Of a DNA stretch of 64,000 nucleotides, positions 56,193 to 64,000 are shown piece by piece; position 1 is the stretch's first letter; each line of letters begins with the position of its first letter. Source of the stretch: Gemmatimonadota bacterium (lineage in GTDB: Bacteria > Gemmatimonadota > Gemmatimonadetes > Longimicrobiales > Gaopeijiaceae); NCBI GenBank assembly GCA_022826565.1, contig JAJDUP010000049.1:44249-108248 (forward strand), given 5' to 3'. The translations under genes and the position numbers were made by a program. The notes beneath the pieces are model-generated. The model saw only the letters and a list, made by a program, of their open reading frames with translations. It ran no database searches and was not told the DNA's origin.

Positions 56193-56460
56193 ATGATCGT
56201 ATCGTTCCGCCACCGGGGGCTGAAGGCGTTCTACGAGGGCAGGACGGAGCGCAGGGTCGCGCCGGAGCACGCGGGCAGGCTGCGGGACATCCTCGCGGCG
56301 CTGGACCACAGTTCGGGACCGGCGGGCATGGACCTGCCGGAATTCCGGCTGCACGCGCTCAAGGGGGCATTACGCGGTCTCGGTGTCCGGCAACTGGCGC
56401 GTGACGTTCTGGTTCGAGGACGGCGCGGCGGTCGATGTGGACTACGTGGACTACCACTGA
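56193..56460 (+). pseudogene. HigB-like toxin with an 11-nt deletion
   Basis: This RelE/HigB-type toxin gene is disrupted. The first half reads MIVSFRHRGLKAFYEGRTERRVAPEHAGRLRDIL and FRLHALKG; the second half, VSGNWRVTFWFEDGAAVDVDYVDYH, is in the next frame and ends in TGA at 56460. Compared with the intact paralogue at 60132, 11 bases are missing after the G-run (about 56363-56367), which encoded the DRAG linker. The toxin should therefore be inactive. The shift also makes the first half run in frame into the HigA gene, creating a 190-residue open frame. A sequencing error would need 11 missing bases, which is unlikely. Confidence 0.85.
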
Positions 56461-56474
56461 GGAGAAGGAAGATC

Positions 56475-56762
56475 ATGGCCATGCACGACCCGCCGCATCC
56501 AGGCGGCATCGTGAGGCGGCAGTGCCTGGAGCCGCTGGGGCTGACGGTGACACGCGCCGCCGAGGGGCTGGGCGTCACGCGGCAGGCGCTGTCGGAGTTG
56601 TTGAACGGGCATACCGGGATCTCGGTTGATATGGCGATCCGGCTGTCGAAGGCGTTCGGTTCGACGCCGGAGACGTGGCTCGGGATGCAGATGGCCTACG
56701 ATCTGTGGCAGGCGCGTGGCCGCGCGGGCGAGATCGCGGTCGAGCGCTTCGCCGTGGCCTGA
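56475..56762 (+). CDS. HigA-type antitoxin
   Basis: The 95-residue protein begins MAMHDPPHPGGIVRRQCLEPLGLTVTRAAEGLGVTRQALSELLNGHTGISVDMAIRLSKAFGSTPETWLGMQ, a clear HigA/VapI helix-turn-helix antitoxin. The GAAGGAAGA ribosome site precedes the ATG at 56475. It is intact while its toxin partner is broken, so it may now act only as an orphan regulator or as an antitoxin for the related module at 60.1 kb. The helix-turn-helix core resembles the antitoxin at 60422. Confidence 0.9.
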   Translation: MAMHDPPHPGGIVRRQCLEPLGLTVTRAAEGLGVTRQALSELLNGHTGISVDMAIRLSKAFGSTPETWLGMQMAYDLWQARGRAGEIAVERFAVA

Positions 56763-56789
56763 CGACCACAACCATCCGGCAAGAGCCGC

Positions 56790-56926
56790 GTGCCACTGAC
56801 GCCTGAGCAGCAAGCCCGCGAGGAGATCGACGGCCAGTTGGAGGCCTGCGGGTGGACGGTTCAGGACCTTCGCGTCCATGGACATCCACGCCGGGCGCGG
56901 CGTGGCCGTTTGGAGAGTTCGGCGTG
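56790..56926 (+). pseudogene. Remnant of a type I restriction HsdR-like subunit
   Basis: From the GTG at 56790 the sequence reads PLTPEQQAREEIDGQLEACGWTVQDL, the N-terminus of type I restriction endonuclease subunits. After a one-base shift near 56874 it continues in the next frame as SMDIHAGRGVAVWRV, which is the expected follow-up. The similarity then ends. Only about 45 codons survive, so this is a fragment left by a deletion. It lies directly after the first HigA gene. Confidence 0.75.
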
Positions 56927-56987
56927 GGTGCCAGCGCGAACAAAGTTGATGGAGCCGCTAGGCTTCAGTAGCTCCTCTAGGTGTTGC

Positions 56988-57200
56988 TCACGGATCGATC
57001 TCCGCGTCGGGATGGCCAGCGGCGAGCGCGCTCGACCACGCGAGGCATAGGTCGCGGGACCGATAGGTCCCGTAGGCGGCCTTCTCGTCGCGTTTCACGA
57101 TGGGGAAGGTGGAGTAGACGTAGCGGATTTCGTCCCGATCCGTCATGCCGTAGAGATGGAAGTAGAGGGCATCCAACTTGGCGCGTAGGCGGACGGCTAA
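56988..57200 (-). pseudogene. C-terminal remnant of a type IIG methylase
   Basis: The minus strand reads RLRAKLDALYFHLYGMTDRDEIRYVYSTFPIVKRDEKAAYGTYRS and ends in TGA at 56988. This is the typical C-terminus of large Eco57I-like restriction-methylation enzymes (LDALYAHLYGL, then YILDTFPIV and EYRT). Nothing upstream of it belongs to such a gene; a stop and the second 90-bp repeat lie there. It is a truncated leftover in convergent orientation to the HsdR fragment. Confidence 0.75.
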
Positions 57201-57239
57201 CGGCCAACATCACGGCAGGAGATCACGTAAGTCTAACTG

Positions 57240-57330
57240 GGGCTGCACGATCTGCCACTCCTGCCGTTTGGCTGGACCTTGCTGGATCGTGCCGCTAGAG
57301 CGGGAAAACCGGTGTGGATTGGCGGGAAGT
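57240..57330 (+). repeat. 90-bp direct repeat, copy B
   Basis: This is the partner of the repeat at 55569-55658, in the same orientation. It lies between the methylase remnant and the 3' end of the DUF262 gene. The best conserved part is TGCTGGAxCGTGCCGCT and then GCGGGAAAACCG. Confidence 0.65.
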
Positions 57331-57354
57331 ATGGCTCGCCCAAGGCGGCTGTTT

Positions 57355-60006
57355 CTACACCTTCGGAGTGGGTTTGCGCTGGGCACGCTGCCAGCGCACG
57401 AACTGCGCCCTCGCCGTCCCGGCATTAATCCCCTCGGCAACGGCGGCGGCAATCGTCGCCTTCCGTGTACGGTGCCTGTCGGCCAACGCCCAGACCCTGC
57501 CCGTCTTTGTCCCGTCCTTGGGACGCTGGGGATTCGTCCCGTTGGCATGTCCCTGCCTCACTTGGCTGGTGTCGCCTGCGATCGCCAGCAGCCTGTCGTG
57601 CTGATCCTTGATCCACAGCGCCGCCTCCGGCCATTCGCTTTCGTCGTCACGTACCCAGCTTCGTTCGACGGAGACCGACCAGCCCTTTTCGCAGTTCCGC
57701 TCAACATCGTCACCGACGTTCTGATCGGCCATCTGCTCAAGGATCATCCGCGAACACCTCCGCATCCGTGCGAATCTCCTTTCGGATGCTTTGCTCTCAC
57801 CGGCCCGCACATAGAGCCAGAGCCGATCTGGGTGCCCGACGTAGATCCCAATCCGGTCGCCATGCCTGTTGATGGGATCGGTCCACTGGGACGGCCCGCG
57901 CCACTTGCTTTTCTGGCCGGGAACACCGCCCACGCATTCCATGAGGAACGTCCAGAAGGCCGGTGTCCGGCTCTTCTCCTCCAACTCCACTTCCACCTTG
58001 ACCCCACACCGCTCGCCCATCGTCCGGCAGAAATCGGCGCTCTGGCGATAGTTCCCCTTGTACGGATAGATCACCCACCCGTCATGGCCGGGAACTGCCC
58101 GCATGGTCAAGGCTCCCACCGGAGCATCGGGCGGATAGCGAGTGGCGGGGTGAACGTTCGAGCTAATCGCGTCGCCGGACAGCTTCTCGGCGTTGGTCGG
58201 GTCCATGCTCAACAGGGCTCCGGCGACGTTGAGCACCATTGAGCTTGCGGCCGTTTCCTCGCGCCATGGGTCGTTGCCGATGCGCCATTTCAGCGGCACC
58301 ACACTGGCATGGGTCGCCGGTTCCTTCCCGTCTTCCCATGGCCAGCGTTTCAGCGCCTGGTCCGCCAAGCCGACGGCGCGGCGGTGAAACGCCTCTTCAT
58401 TCCAATCACTCTCCTCGGCGACCCGCCGCGTCATGCCGATGGTGCTCTCGGCGTAGACCACCCGTTTCGCCGCGAACGTGCCCGCGCCCATCGCCGTATT
58501 GATGGTGTCGCCGCAAAGCGTCAGGTTGGCCAGCCGGTCGCGCCAACGCCCGTGCAGGTCCTCGGCATCGTCTCCCAATTCCCGCTTCCAAGCGTCGGTG
58601 AGCTTGCGCGGCATCACATGCTCGATCGTGAGCCTCTCGCGAGCGGGAGATTGAGGGCCATGCTCCTCCTCCATCATGGCGCACAGGACGGCGAAGGACG
58701 ACCGGGTGGCACTGCCCCCGTATGCCTTCCGGGTCCGGATGCCTTCCCTCACCTCGTCGTCGCCGGGTACACCGACACGGGTGTTTCGGAGCCTACGGAT
58801 GCGGTCCAGCCAGTACGTGGAGTAGTCCATGTCCGGATCTGGTCCCCGTCTGTGAGCGAGTTCCGTTGCCGCCGTGTTGAGCCCCGCCATCGGCCGGTTG
58901 GCAACCCACAGGCGCGTTATCCATTTGCCCACTGCCTCCAAGGTCTGAGCCAACGCATACTTGGCACCTTCATGGACGCCCCTGGCGGCGTCGTCAAGTA
59001 GACGCAGCGTCAGGGGGCGGTGGGTGTCGATGCCCATGGCTCGGAGGTGACGAAGCGCTCGCTCCGCCCCGGCGTCAGGATGCTTCCCCGCCGTACCTGC
59101 GAGGATGCCATAGAGCCTCGCGAGCCTCGCCAATTCACGACAAAGGGCCGGTCGGTCTTGGTCCATTCCCTGCCGCACGGCCCATCGTCTGAGTTCCTCG
59201 TGGACCCGCTTGATCCCCAGATTCTTCCCGGTCTTCCAGCGGAGGAAGTCCCGCAAGAAGAGGTCAACCGGCTCAGTGTTGCGTTCGACTCCGAGCTGTC
59301 GCTCGATCACGATCCAATGGTTGTCGTGGAGGTCATGTTGCTCCTCATCGGCCAAACCCATCAGGAGCCAGTTCTTGACCTTCTCGCTCTCGGTCAGTGG
59401 ACGACCGGTGGCGTTGAGGCTCTCAAAGATCTGCTGCGGATCATCCGTGGCGTCCAAGGCGATGGCTACCACCCTGAACCGCTCGATTCCCTTGAGCAGG
59501 CTCGCCACATCGTCTCGGGCCACCAGCCGCCGGGCGATGCGCCACGCTTGCGCCACCGCACCGGGACCGCCCGGATCGCCCTTGAGACCGCGACGGTATT
59601 CGCCTTCATCTTCGTCCTGTAGTCGGAGCTTGAGACGCTTTCGCAGGGGCACATCGGTGTTGGTCAAGTGCTTCCTGAGGCGCTTCGCGGTCCAACCACC
59701 CCTATCGTCGTCCCCCAAGCTCTCGGCGATGCACTCCAGCAGGATGCTGACCGTCGTTAACCTCTGTTGCCCGTCAACGACGCGGTGCGTTGGGACACCG
59801 CCCGCCGTCGTGGGCTCTGGAAAGGTCAGAAGCGCACCTCCGTAATGCGCGGCCCCTGGGCGGTCGGCCTCCGCGATGGTCAGGAGGTCTTCGACCAAGC
59901 GTTCGATGTCCGACTCGTCCCAGCAGTACCTGCGCTGCCAGCGAGGCACGACGTACTGCACTTCACCGTTCAACAACTTCAAGAAATCGGTGTGGTTGGC
60001 CTGCAT
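57355..60006 (-). CDS. DUF262/DUF1524 nuclease (GmrSD-like, type IV restriction)
   Basis: The start is the ATG at 60006, giving 883 residues. The N-terminal DUF262 domain has VPRWQRRYCWDESDIERLVEDL and the nucleotide-binding DGQQR (residues 78-82, in VVDGQQRLTT). The central DUF1524 domain has the HNH-like IEHVMPRKL (His463) followed by NLTLCGDTINTAMGAGTFAAKR. GmrSD enzymes use these two parts to cut DNA carrying modified cytosines, protecting against phage. A further C-terminal region of about 290 residues contains a DUF4268-like domain and ends in a small helical tail. It is divergent from the second HigBA module. Target modification is inference. Confidence 0.88.
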   Translation of the reverse strand: MQANHTDFLKLLNGEVQYVVPRWQRRYCWDESDIERLVEDLLTIAEADRPGAAHYGGALLTFPEPTTAGGVPTHRVVDGQQRLTTVSILLECIAESLGDDDRGGWTAKRLRKHLTNTDVPLRKRLKLRLQDEDEGEYRRGLKGDPGGPGAVAQAWRIARRLVARDDVASLLKGIERFRVVAIALDATDDPQQIFESLNATGRPLTESEKVKNWLLMGLADEEQHDLHDNHWIVIERQLGVERNTEPVDLFLRDFLRWKTGKNLGIKRVHEELRRWAVRQGMDQDRPALCRELARLARLYGILAGTAGKHPDAGAERALRHLRAMGIDTHRPLTLRLLDDAARGVHEGAKYALAQTLEAVGKWITRLWVANRPMAGLNTAATELAHRRGPDPDMDYSTYWLDRIRRLRNTRVGVPGDDEVREGIRTRKAYGGSATRSSFAVLCAMMEEEHGPQSPARERLTIEHVMPRKLTDAWKRELGDDAEDLHGRWRDRLANLTLCGDTINTAMGAGTFAAKRVVYAESTIGMTRRVAEESDWNEEAFHRRAVGLADQALKRWPWEDGKEPATHASVVPLKWRIGNDPWREETAASSMVLNVAGALLSMDPTNAEKLSGDAISSNVHPATRYPPDAPVGALTMRAVPGHDGWVIYPYKGNYRQSADFCRTMGERCGVKVEVELEEKSRTPAFWTFLMECVGGVPGQKSKWRGPSQWTDPINRHGDRIGIYVGHPDRLWLYVRAGESKASERRFARMRRCSRMILEQMADQNVGDDVERNCEKGWSVSVERSWVRDDESEWPEAALWIKDQHDRLLAIAGDTSQVRQGHANGTNPQRPKDGTKTGRVWALADRHRTRKATIAAAVAEGINAGTARAQFVRWQRAQRKPTPKV

Positions 60007-60119
60007 GAAGGAATGGCCCTCCTGTCGGTGCATCCCCATGGACGACCCTGAAAGATCGCACGGTGGGATGCCACGGGCTACCTGCGGTCGTCCTCATGGC
60101 GGCGCGTAACGCGACGCGC

Positions 60120-60125
60120 TACAGT
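60120..60125 (+). promoter_or_regulatory. -10 box of the second HigBA module
   Basis: TACAGT is followed by six bases and then the ATG at 60132, as in the other toxin-antitoxin modules of the window; a matching -35 box is not obvious. A leaderless transcript is implied. Confidence 0.45.
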
Positions 60126-60131
60126 TGATCC

Positions 60132-60404
60132 ATGAACATCCGCCACAAAGGGCTGCGCGCGCTCCACGAACGGGATGACCGATCCCGGCTCCCAGCGAAT
60201 CTGGTTCCCCGGCTTCGGCGCATCCTGTTCCGATTGCAGGAGGCGACGCATCCCGGTAGCGCGGACGCCCCCGGCTTCCGGCTGCACCCGTTGAAGGGGG
60301 ACCGGGCAGGCCAATGGAGCGTGCGCGCCTCCGGGAACTGGCGCGTGGTGTTCCGCTTCGAGGACGGCGAGGCGGTGGATGTGGATCTGGTAGATTACCA
60401 TTGA
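60132..60404 (+). CDS. HigB-like (RelE-family) toxin
   Basis: The 90-residue protein is intact: NIRHKGLRALHERDDRSRLPANLVPRLRRILFRLQEA, then FRLHPLKGDRAGQWSVRASGNWRVVFRFEDGEAVDVDLVDYH. The LHPLKG and SGNWRVVFRFEDG blocks are diagnostic of the HigB/RelE killer family, ribosome-dependent mRNA interferases. It serves as the reference for the deleted copy at 56193. The HigA antitoxin gene follows after 17 bases. A TACAGT box lies six bases upstream of the ATG. Confidence 0.92.
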   Translation: MNIRHKGLRALHERDDRSRLPANLVPRLRRILFRLQEATHPGSADAPGFRLHPLKGDRAGQWSVRASGNWRVVFRFEDGEAVDVDLVDYH

Positions 60405-60421
60405 CCGGAAGGAGGAAGGAC

Positions 60422-60739
60422 ATGACCGAAGGCAGCGCACGGGTCGTTGCGATGCTCAACCCCCCGCACTTGGGCGAACTGATCCGCGAGAGCATGGACG
60501 AGGTCGGATGGAACGTGACCGAGACGGCTGCCCGCCTGGGTTGCGAGAGAGGCACGCTTTCGCGGCTGCTGAACGGCAAGGCGGGCGTGTCGGCCAACAT
60601 GGCGCTCGCGTTGGAGGCCATTGGCTGGGGCACGGCCGATCACTGGATGCGTATGCAGGCGAGCTACGAGCTTGCAGAGGCGCGCAGGGGGCGCGGATGG
60701 CAGGAGGACATCCGGGTACGCGATGCCGTCCCCCGGTAG
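60422..60739 (+). CDS. HigA-type antitoxin
   Basis: The 105-residue protein has a helix-turn-helix (LGELIRESMDEVGWNVTETAARLGCERGTLSRLLNGKAGVSANMALALEAIGWG) in the HigA/XRE pattern and a C-terminal arm (MQASYELAEARRGRGWQEDIRVR) that contacts the toxin. The ribosome site GGAAGGAGGAAGG lies just upstream of the ATG at 60422. It is the partner of the intact HigB at 60132 and probably represses its own operon. It separates the DUF262 nuclease from the MmeI-like enzyme. Confidence 0.92.
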   Translation: MTEGSARVVAMLNPPHLGELIRESMDEVGWNVTETAARLGCERGTLSRLLNGKAGVSANMALALEAIGWGTADHWMRMQASYELAEARRGRGWQEDIRVRDAVPR

Positions 60740-60786
60740 GCGATTCGTGGTCCGGGCCGTGATTGAAACGCCGGAGGAGTAGCCGG

Positions 60787-63573
60787 ATGCGCCTTTCGTG
60801 GAACGAAGTGCGGGTCCGGGCAGCGGCCTTCGCCAAAGAGTGGCGGGACGCGGCTTACGAAAAGGGCGAGACGCAGAGCTTCTACAACGACTTCTTCGAG
60901 GTGTTCGACGTGCGCCGCCGGTCGGTGGCGCGCTACGAGGAGCATGTCGGCAAGCTGAATAACCGCTCGGGCTTCATCGACCTGTTCTGGCCGGGCGTCC
61001 TGATCGTCGAGCAGAAGAGCGCCGGGCGCGATCTCGGCAAGGCGTACGGCCAGGCCGGAAAATATTTCGATGCGCTCCCCGAGCGCGACCGTCCGCGGTA
61101 CATCCTCGTCAGCGATTTTCAGACATTCGAGCTTCACGATCTGGACGAGCGGGAGACCGTCGTGTTCTCCCTCGCGGACTTGCCCGGCCATGTCGAGGAA
61201 TTCGGCTTCATTCTCGGCGTCCAGCGCCGGACATTCCGCGATCAGGACCCCGTCAACATCGAGGCTGCCGAACTGGTCGGGCGGCTGCACGATGCACTCG
61301 ACGCTGCGGGCTACCGGGGCCACGATCTGGAGCGCTTTCTTGTGCGGATCGTGTTCTGCCTGTTCGCTGACGACACGGGCATCTTCGAGCCGCGCGACAT
61401 CTTCTTCGACCTTCTTGAGAGCCGCACAGCCGAGGACGGATCGGATACGGGATCGCGATTGGCCTACCTGTTCCAAGTCTTGGACACGCGGGAGGGGGTG
61501 CGCTATGCGACGACCGACGAGGACTTTGCCCGTTTCCCCTACGTCAATGGCCGGTTGTTCGAGGAGCCGCTACGCATCCCTGCGTTCAACGGGGAGATGC
61601 GGGCTGCGTTGCTGGACGCCTGCCGTTTCGACTGGTCTAACATCTCGCCCGCGATCTTCGGTGCGCTGTTTCAGTCGGTCATGGACCCGGTGGAGCGCCG
61701 CAAGCAGGGCGCCCACTACACGACCGAGAAGAACATCCTCAAGGTGATCGGGCCGCTGTTTCTGGACGATCTTCGGGCCGATTTCGAGCGCCTGAAGGGC
61801 CGCAAGGACAGCCGCCGCCGGGCCGACCTCCGCCGGTTTCAGGAGAAGCTCGGACGGATGACCTTCTTCGACCCCGCGTGCGGGTGCGGGAACTTCCTCA
61901 TCATCGCCTACCGGGAGTTGCGGGAGCTTGAGATCGAGGTCCTGAAGGAGCTTCACCGGAAGGGCGACCGGCAGTTGGACGCGCTGGCGTCCGAACTGTC
62001 TCTCGTCAACGTGGACCAGTTCTACGGGATCGAGATCGGTGAGTTTCCCGTCCGCATTGCCGAGACGGCGATGTGGATGATAGACCACATCATGAACAAC
62101 CGGCTGAGCTTGGAGTTCGGGCAGACGTACACGCGCATTCCGCTTGAGACCTCACCCCACATCGTCCACGGGGACGCGCTGGAGATGGATTGGGGCGATC
62201 TACTGGCACCCGAGAAGTGCTCCTTCGTATTCGGGAACCCGCCCTTCGGGGGCTCGAAGTTCCAGAGCAAGGCCCAGCGCGCCCAGGTGCGGGGGATCGC
62301 GGCCCTCGGCGGGACGGGCGGCACGCTCGACTACGTGACCGCGTGGTTCATCAAGGCCGGAGAGTACGCTAATGGCAGCCGTACCCGGATCGGCTTCGTG
62401 GCTACGAATTCGATCACCCAAGGCGAGCAGGTGGCTCAGCTGTGGCCGGTCCTCTTCGACCGCTGCGGGCTGGAGATCGCCTTCGCCCACCGGACCTTCG
62501 CGTGGGGATCGGACGCGCGCGGAAAGGCCCATGTGCATGTGGTTATCCTCGGACTCGATGGCCGCGATGCGGTATCCAGGAGGAAGCGCCTGTTCAGCTA
62601 TCCCGACATCAACGGGGATCCCGAGGAAACCCGGCACGCCGTGCTCTCACCCTATCTGTTCGACGCTGGAGGGCTCGCCGATCCACACTTGACGGTGCGG
62701 GAGGAGAGCGCCCCGGTGAACGGGCTGCCGAAGCTGAAAATCGGGTCCAAACCAATCGATGGTGGCCATTACATCTTCCGCACGGAGGAGAAGCGCGCCG
62801 AGTTCGTCGCGGGCGAACCGGCGGCGAAGCCCTACATACGGCCCTACATCGGCGCACGCGAGTACCTGCAAGGCGGCGGCAGGTGGATCCTCGCTCTGCA
62901 CGATGCCCCGCCCAGTGTCCTGGCCGGGATGCCAGCCGTACGAGATCGGATCGCAGCGGTGCGTTCCTACCGCGAGGCCAGCCGGAGCGCGTCGACCCGG
63001 AAGCTGGCCGAGACGCCGACACTGTATCATGTCAACGTCATCCCGGCCGCGCCCTTCCTTGTCGTCCCCGAGGTCAGTTCGGAGCGGCGGGACTACGTTC
63101 CCATCGGCTGGCTTGAGCCGCCGACGATTCCAAGCAACCTCGTTCGCATTCTGGAGAACGCTACCCTCACACACTTCGCGCTTCTCACCTCGGCCATGCA
63201 CATGGCGTGGCTACGCCACATCGGAGGACGGCTCAAGAGCGACTACCGCTACGGCATCGGTATGGTCTACAACACTTTCCCGACGCCCACCCGCTCGGCC
63301 AACAACGACAAGCTTGAGGCTCTGGCGCAGGCTGTCCTCGACGCTCGCACGGCATTTCCCGACGCGACGTTGGCGGACCTCTACGACCCCGATCTGATGC
63401 CGCCCAGCCTGCGGCGCGCCCATCGGGCATTGGACCGCGCGGTGGACCGGCTATACCGCAGCCGGGGCTTCACCTCGGAGCGCGAACGCGCTGAGCACCT
63501 GTTCATGCTCTACGAGAAGATGCGGGCACCGCTGGGAGTGGGAGTCAGGAAGCTGAAGCGGCGAAGACGGTGA
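60787..63573 (+). CDS. MmeI-like type IIL restriction-methylation enzyme
   Basis: The ATG at 60787 follows GGAGGAG at good spacing and yields 928 residues, close to MmeI (about 919). The N-terminal nuclease site has the MmeI spacing D-x9-E-x-K exactly: Asp65, Glu75 and Lys77 in GFIDLFWPGVLIVEQKS. The adenine methylase follows: motif I DPACGCGNFL (from residue 362, with cysteine where serine is usual) and motif IV NPPFGG (484-489). A target-recognition region and a helical C-terminus complete it. One polypeptide modifies its own site and cuts unmodified DNA. It is apparently complete and lies next to DUF262 and HigBA in a defence island. Confidence 0.92.
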   Translation: MRLSWNEVRVRAAAFAKEWRDAAYEKGETQSFYNDFFEVFDVRRRSVARYEEHVGKLNNRSGFIDLFWPGVLIVEQKSAGRDLGKAYGQAGKYFDALPERDRPRYILVSDFQTFELHDLDERETVVFSLADLPGHVEEFGFILGVQRRTFRDQDPVNIEAAELVGRLHDALDAAGYRGHDLERFLVRIVFCLFADDTGIFEPRDIFFDLLESRTAEDGSDTGSRLAYLFQVLDTREGVRYATTDEDFARFPYVNGRLFEEPLRIPAFNGEMRAALLDACRFDWSNISPAIFGALFQSVMDPVERRKQGAHYTTEKNILKVIGPLFLDDLRADFERLKGRKDSRRRADLRRFQEKLGRMTFFDPACGCGNFLIIAYRELRELEIEVLKELHRKGDRQLDALASELSLVNVDQFYGIEIGEFPVRIAETAMWMIDHIMNNRLSLEFGQTYTRIPLETSPHIVHGDALEMDWGDLLAPEKCSFVFGNPPFGGSKFQSKAQRAQVRGIAALGGTGGTLDYVTAWFIKAGEYANGSRTRIGFVATNSITQGEQVAQLWPVLFDRCGLEIAFAHRTFAWGSDARGKAHVHVVILGLDGRDAVSRRKRLFSYPDINGDPEETRHAVLSPYLFDAGGLADPHLTVREESAPVNGLPKLKIGSKPIDGGHYIFRTEEKRAEFVAGEPAAKPYIRPYIGAREYLQGGGRWILALHDAPPSVLAGMPAVRDRIAAVRSYREASRSASTRKLAETPTLYHVNVIPAAPFLVVPEVSSERRDYVPIGWLEPPTIPSNLVRILENATLTHFALLTSAMHMAWLRHIGGRLKSDYRYGIGMVYNTFPTPTRSANNDKLEALAQAVLDARTAFPDATLADLYDPDLMPPSLRRAHRALDRAVDRLYRSRGFTSERERAEHLFMLYEKMRAPLGVGVRKLKRRRR

Positions 63574-63811
63574 GCCCGGCCGGCCGCCCAGCAGAACCGC
63601 CGCAGGTCGGCCGCCTGCTACATGTGGGAATCATCGAGCGGAGGCAAGATCCGGAACACGTTCGAGGCGGCGGAGCAGCCCCAGTCCCGACCACGGAGCC
63701 CGAGTCCCCCTCAGCGAGCCCGGATTGCGGCTTGGTCAATCCGGCCCCGGCTACCCGGATGCTGACATCGAGACGGATCCGCCCAAGCCGGTACTCTTCG
63801 GGGCCGGTCCC

Positions 63812-64000
63812 TCAACCGAAGGTGCGGCGCAGCACGGACTCGTAGATTCCGTCGCCGAGCCACTTGCGGATGAACATCAGCGGGCGCGCCGTCGCGCCCT
63901 TCACGTACCGCCGTCGCGGACGGGCGGCGGTCGCCGCCTCGACGAACACGCGGGCGAGCACCTCGGCGTCGGTGCCGCGACTCGCGGCCTTGGGATCGGA
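63812..64000 (-). CDS. SDR-family oxidoreductase (C-terminal part)
   Basis: The last 62 residues of a protein are visible, entering from the right edge and ending in TGA at 63812. They read AEVLARVFVEAATAARPRRRYVKGATARPLMFIRKWLGDGIYESVLRRTFG, the typical C-terminus of short-chain dehydrogenases with a membrane-associated tail. The nucleotide-binding part is outside the window. The 238 bases between it and the MmeI-like gene (63574-63811) hold no gene I can support. Confidence 0.7.
   Translation of the reverse strand, partial: SDPKAASRGTDAEVLARVFVEAATAARPRRRYVKGATARPLMFIRKWLGDGIYESVLRRTFG

Noticed and set aside
56190..56762. Single 190-residue HigB-HigA fusion protein
   Set aside because: The middle part is out of the toxin frame; comparison with the intact module shows a deletion, not a real fusion.
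63574..63811. Short open frames between the MmeI-like and SDR genes
   Set aside because: Frames on both strands lack signatures and ribosome sites; nothing supports a gene.

Overview
The window looks like a chromosomal segment of a high-GC, Gram-negative-type bacterium, most like a free-living or host-associated member of the Gemmatimonadota. That assignment is inference from gene content: several six-bladed beta-propeller lipoproteins with the G-x-GEGPGEF signature, a SusC/SusD pair, DUF1592/DUF1552 Tat-exported proteins, amidohydrolases with signal peptides and an ABC-permease/M1-peptidase fusion. No rRNA, tRNA or CRISPR array is visible. Many neighbouring genes are coupled by 1-11 nt overlaps, often ATGA, GTGA or TTGA.

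Layout. 1-4.3 kb (minus): an ankyrin-DUF1552-DUF1592 operon. 4.8-9.8 kb: a giant M14 metallopeptidase overlapping a sigma factor whose C-terminus is out of frame. 9.8-14.2 kb: a four-gene unit (thioredoxin-fold protein, propeller lipoprotein, 70-residue secreted peptide with eight cysteines, polytopic membrane protein) followed by an AraC-type regulator; both transcription units start behind the same GTCG-N5-CGAC element. 14.2-16.2 kb: a MerR-type regulator divergent from an ARPP-1 protein. 16.2-23.1 kb: an acyl-CoA ligase, two amidohydrolase genes (one a tandem fusion) and a CaiD-type carnitinyl-CoA dehydratase. 23-36 kb: a propeller lipoprotein, SusC/SusD, HIT protein, PIG-L deacetylase, sodium:solute symporter and GH4 glycosidase, suggesting uptake and processing of glycans or glycosides. 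36-41 kb: a Phd/VapC pair, a propeller lipoprotein, a CocE/NonD hydrolase and a TauD-like dioxygenase. 41-49 kb: an M1-peptidase/ABC-permease fusion with its ATPase, a hydroxypyruvate-isomerase-like lipoprotein and a GMC dehydrogenase with its small subunit. 49-55.5 kb: a DUF4143 ATPase, two tandem propeller lipoproteins, a HepT/MntA module and an amidase.

55.5-63.6 kb is a defence and addiction island. It holds an HU-family protein, a HigBA module whose toxin has an 11-nt deletion, remnants of an HsdR-like subunit and of a type IIG methylase, a large DUF262/DUF1524 (GmrSD-like) nuclease, an intact HigBA module and a complete MmeI-like restriction-methylation enzyme. A diverged 90-bp direct repeat brackets the HU-HigBA part. 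The window ends inside an SDR gene.

The observations I rate highest are the cysteine-rich peptide unit with its duplicated promoter element, the in-frame palindromic repeats inside the PIG-L deacetylase gene, the shared leaderless-type promoters of the toxin-antitoxin modules, and the half-decayed restriction island.
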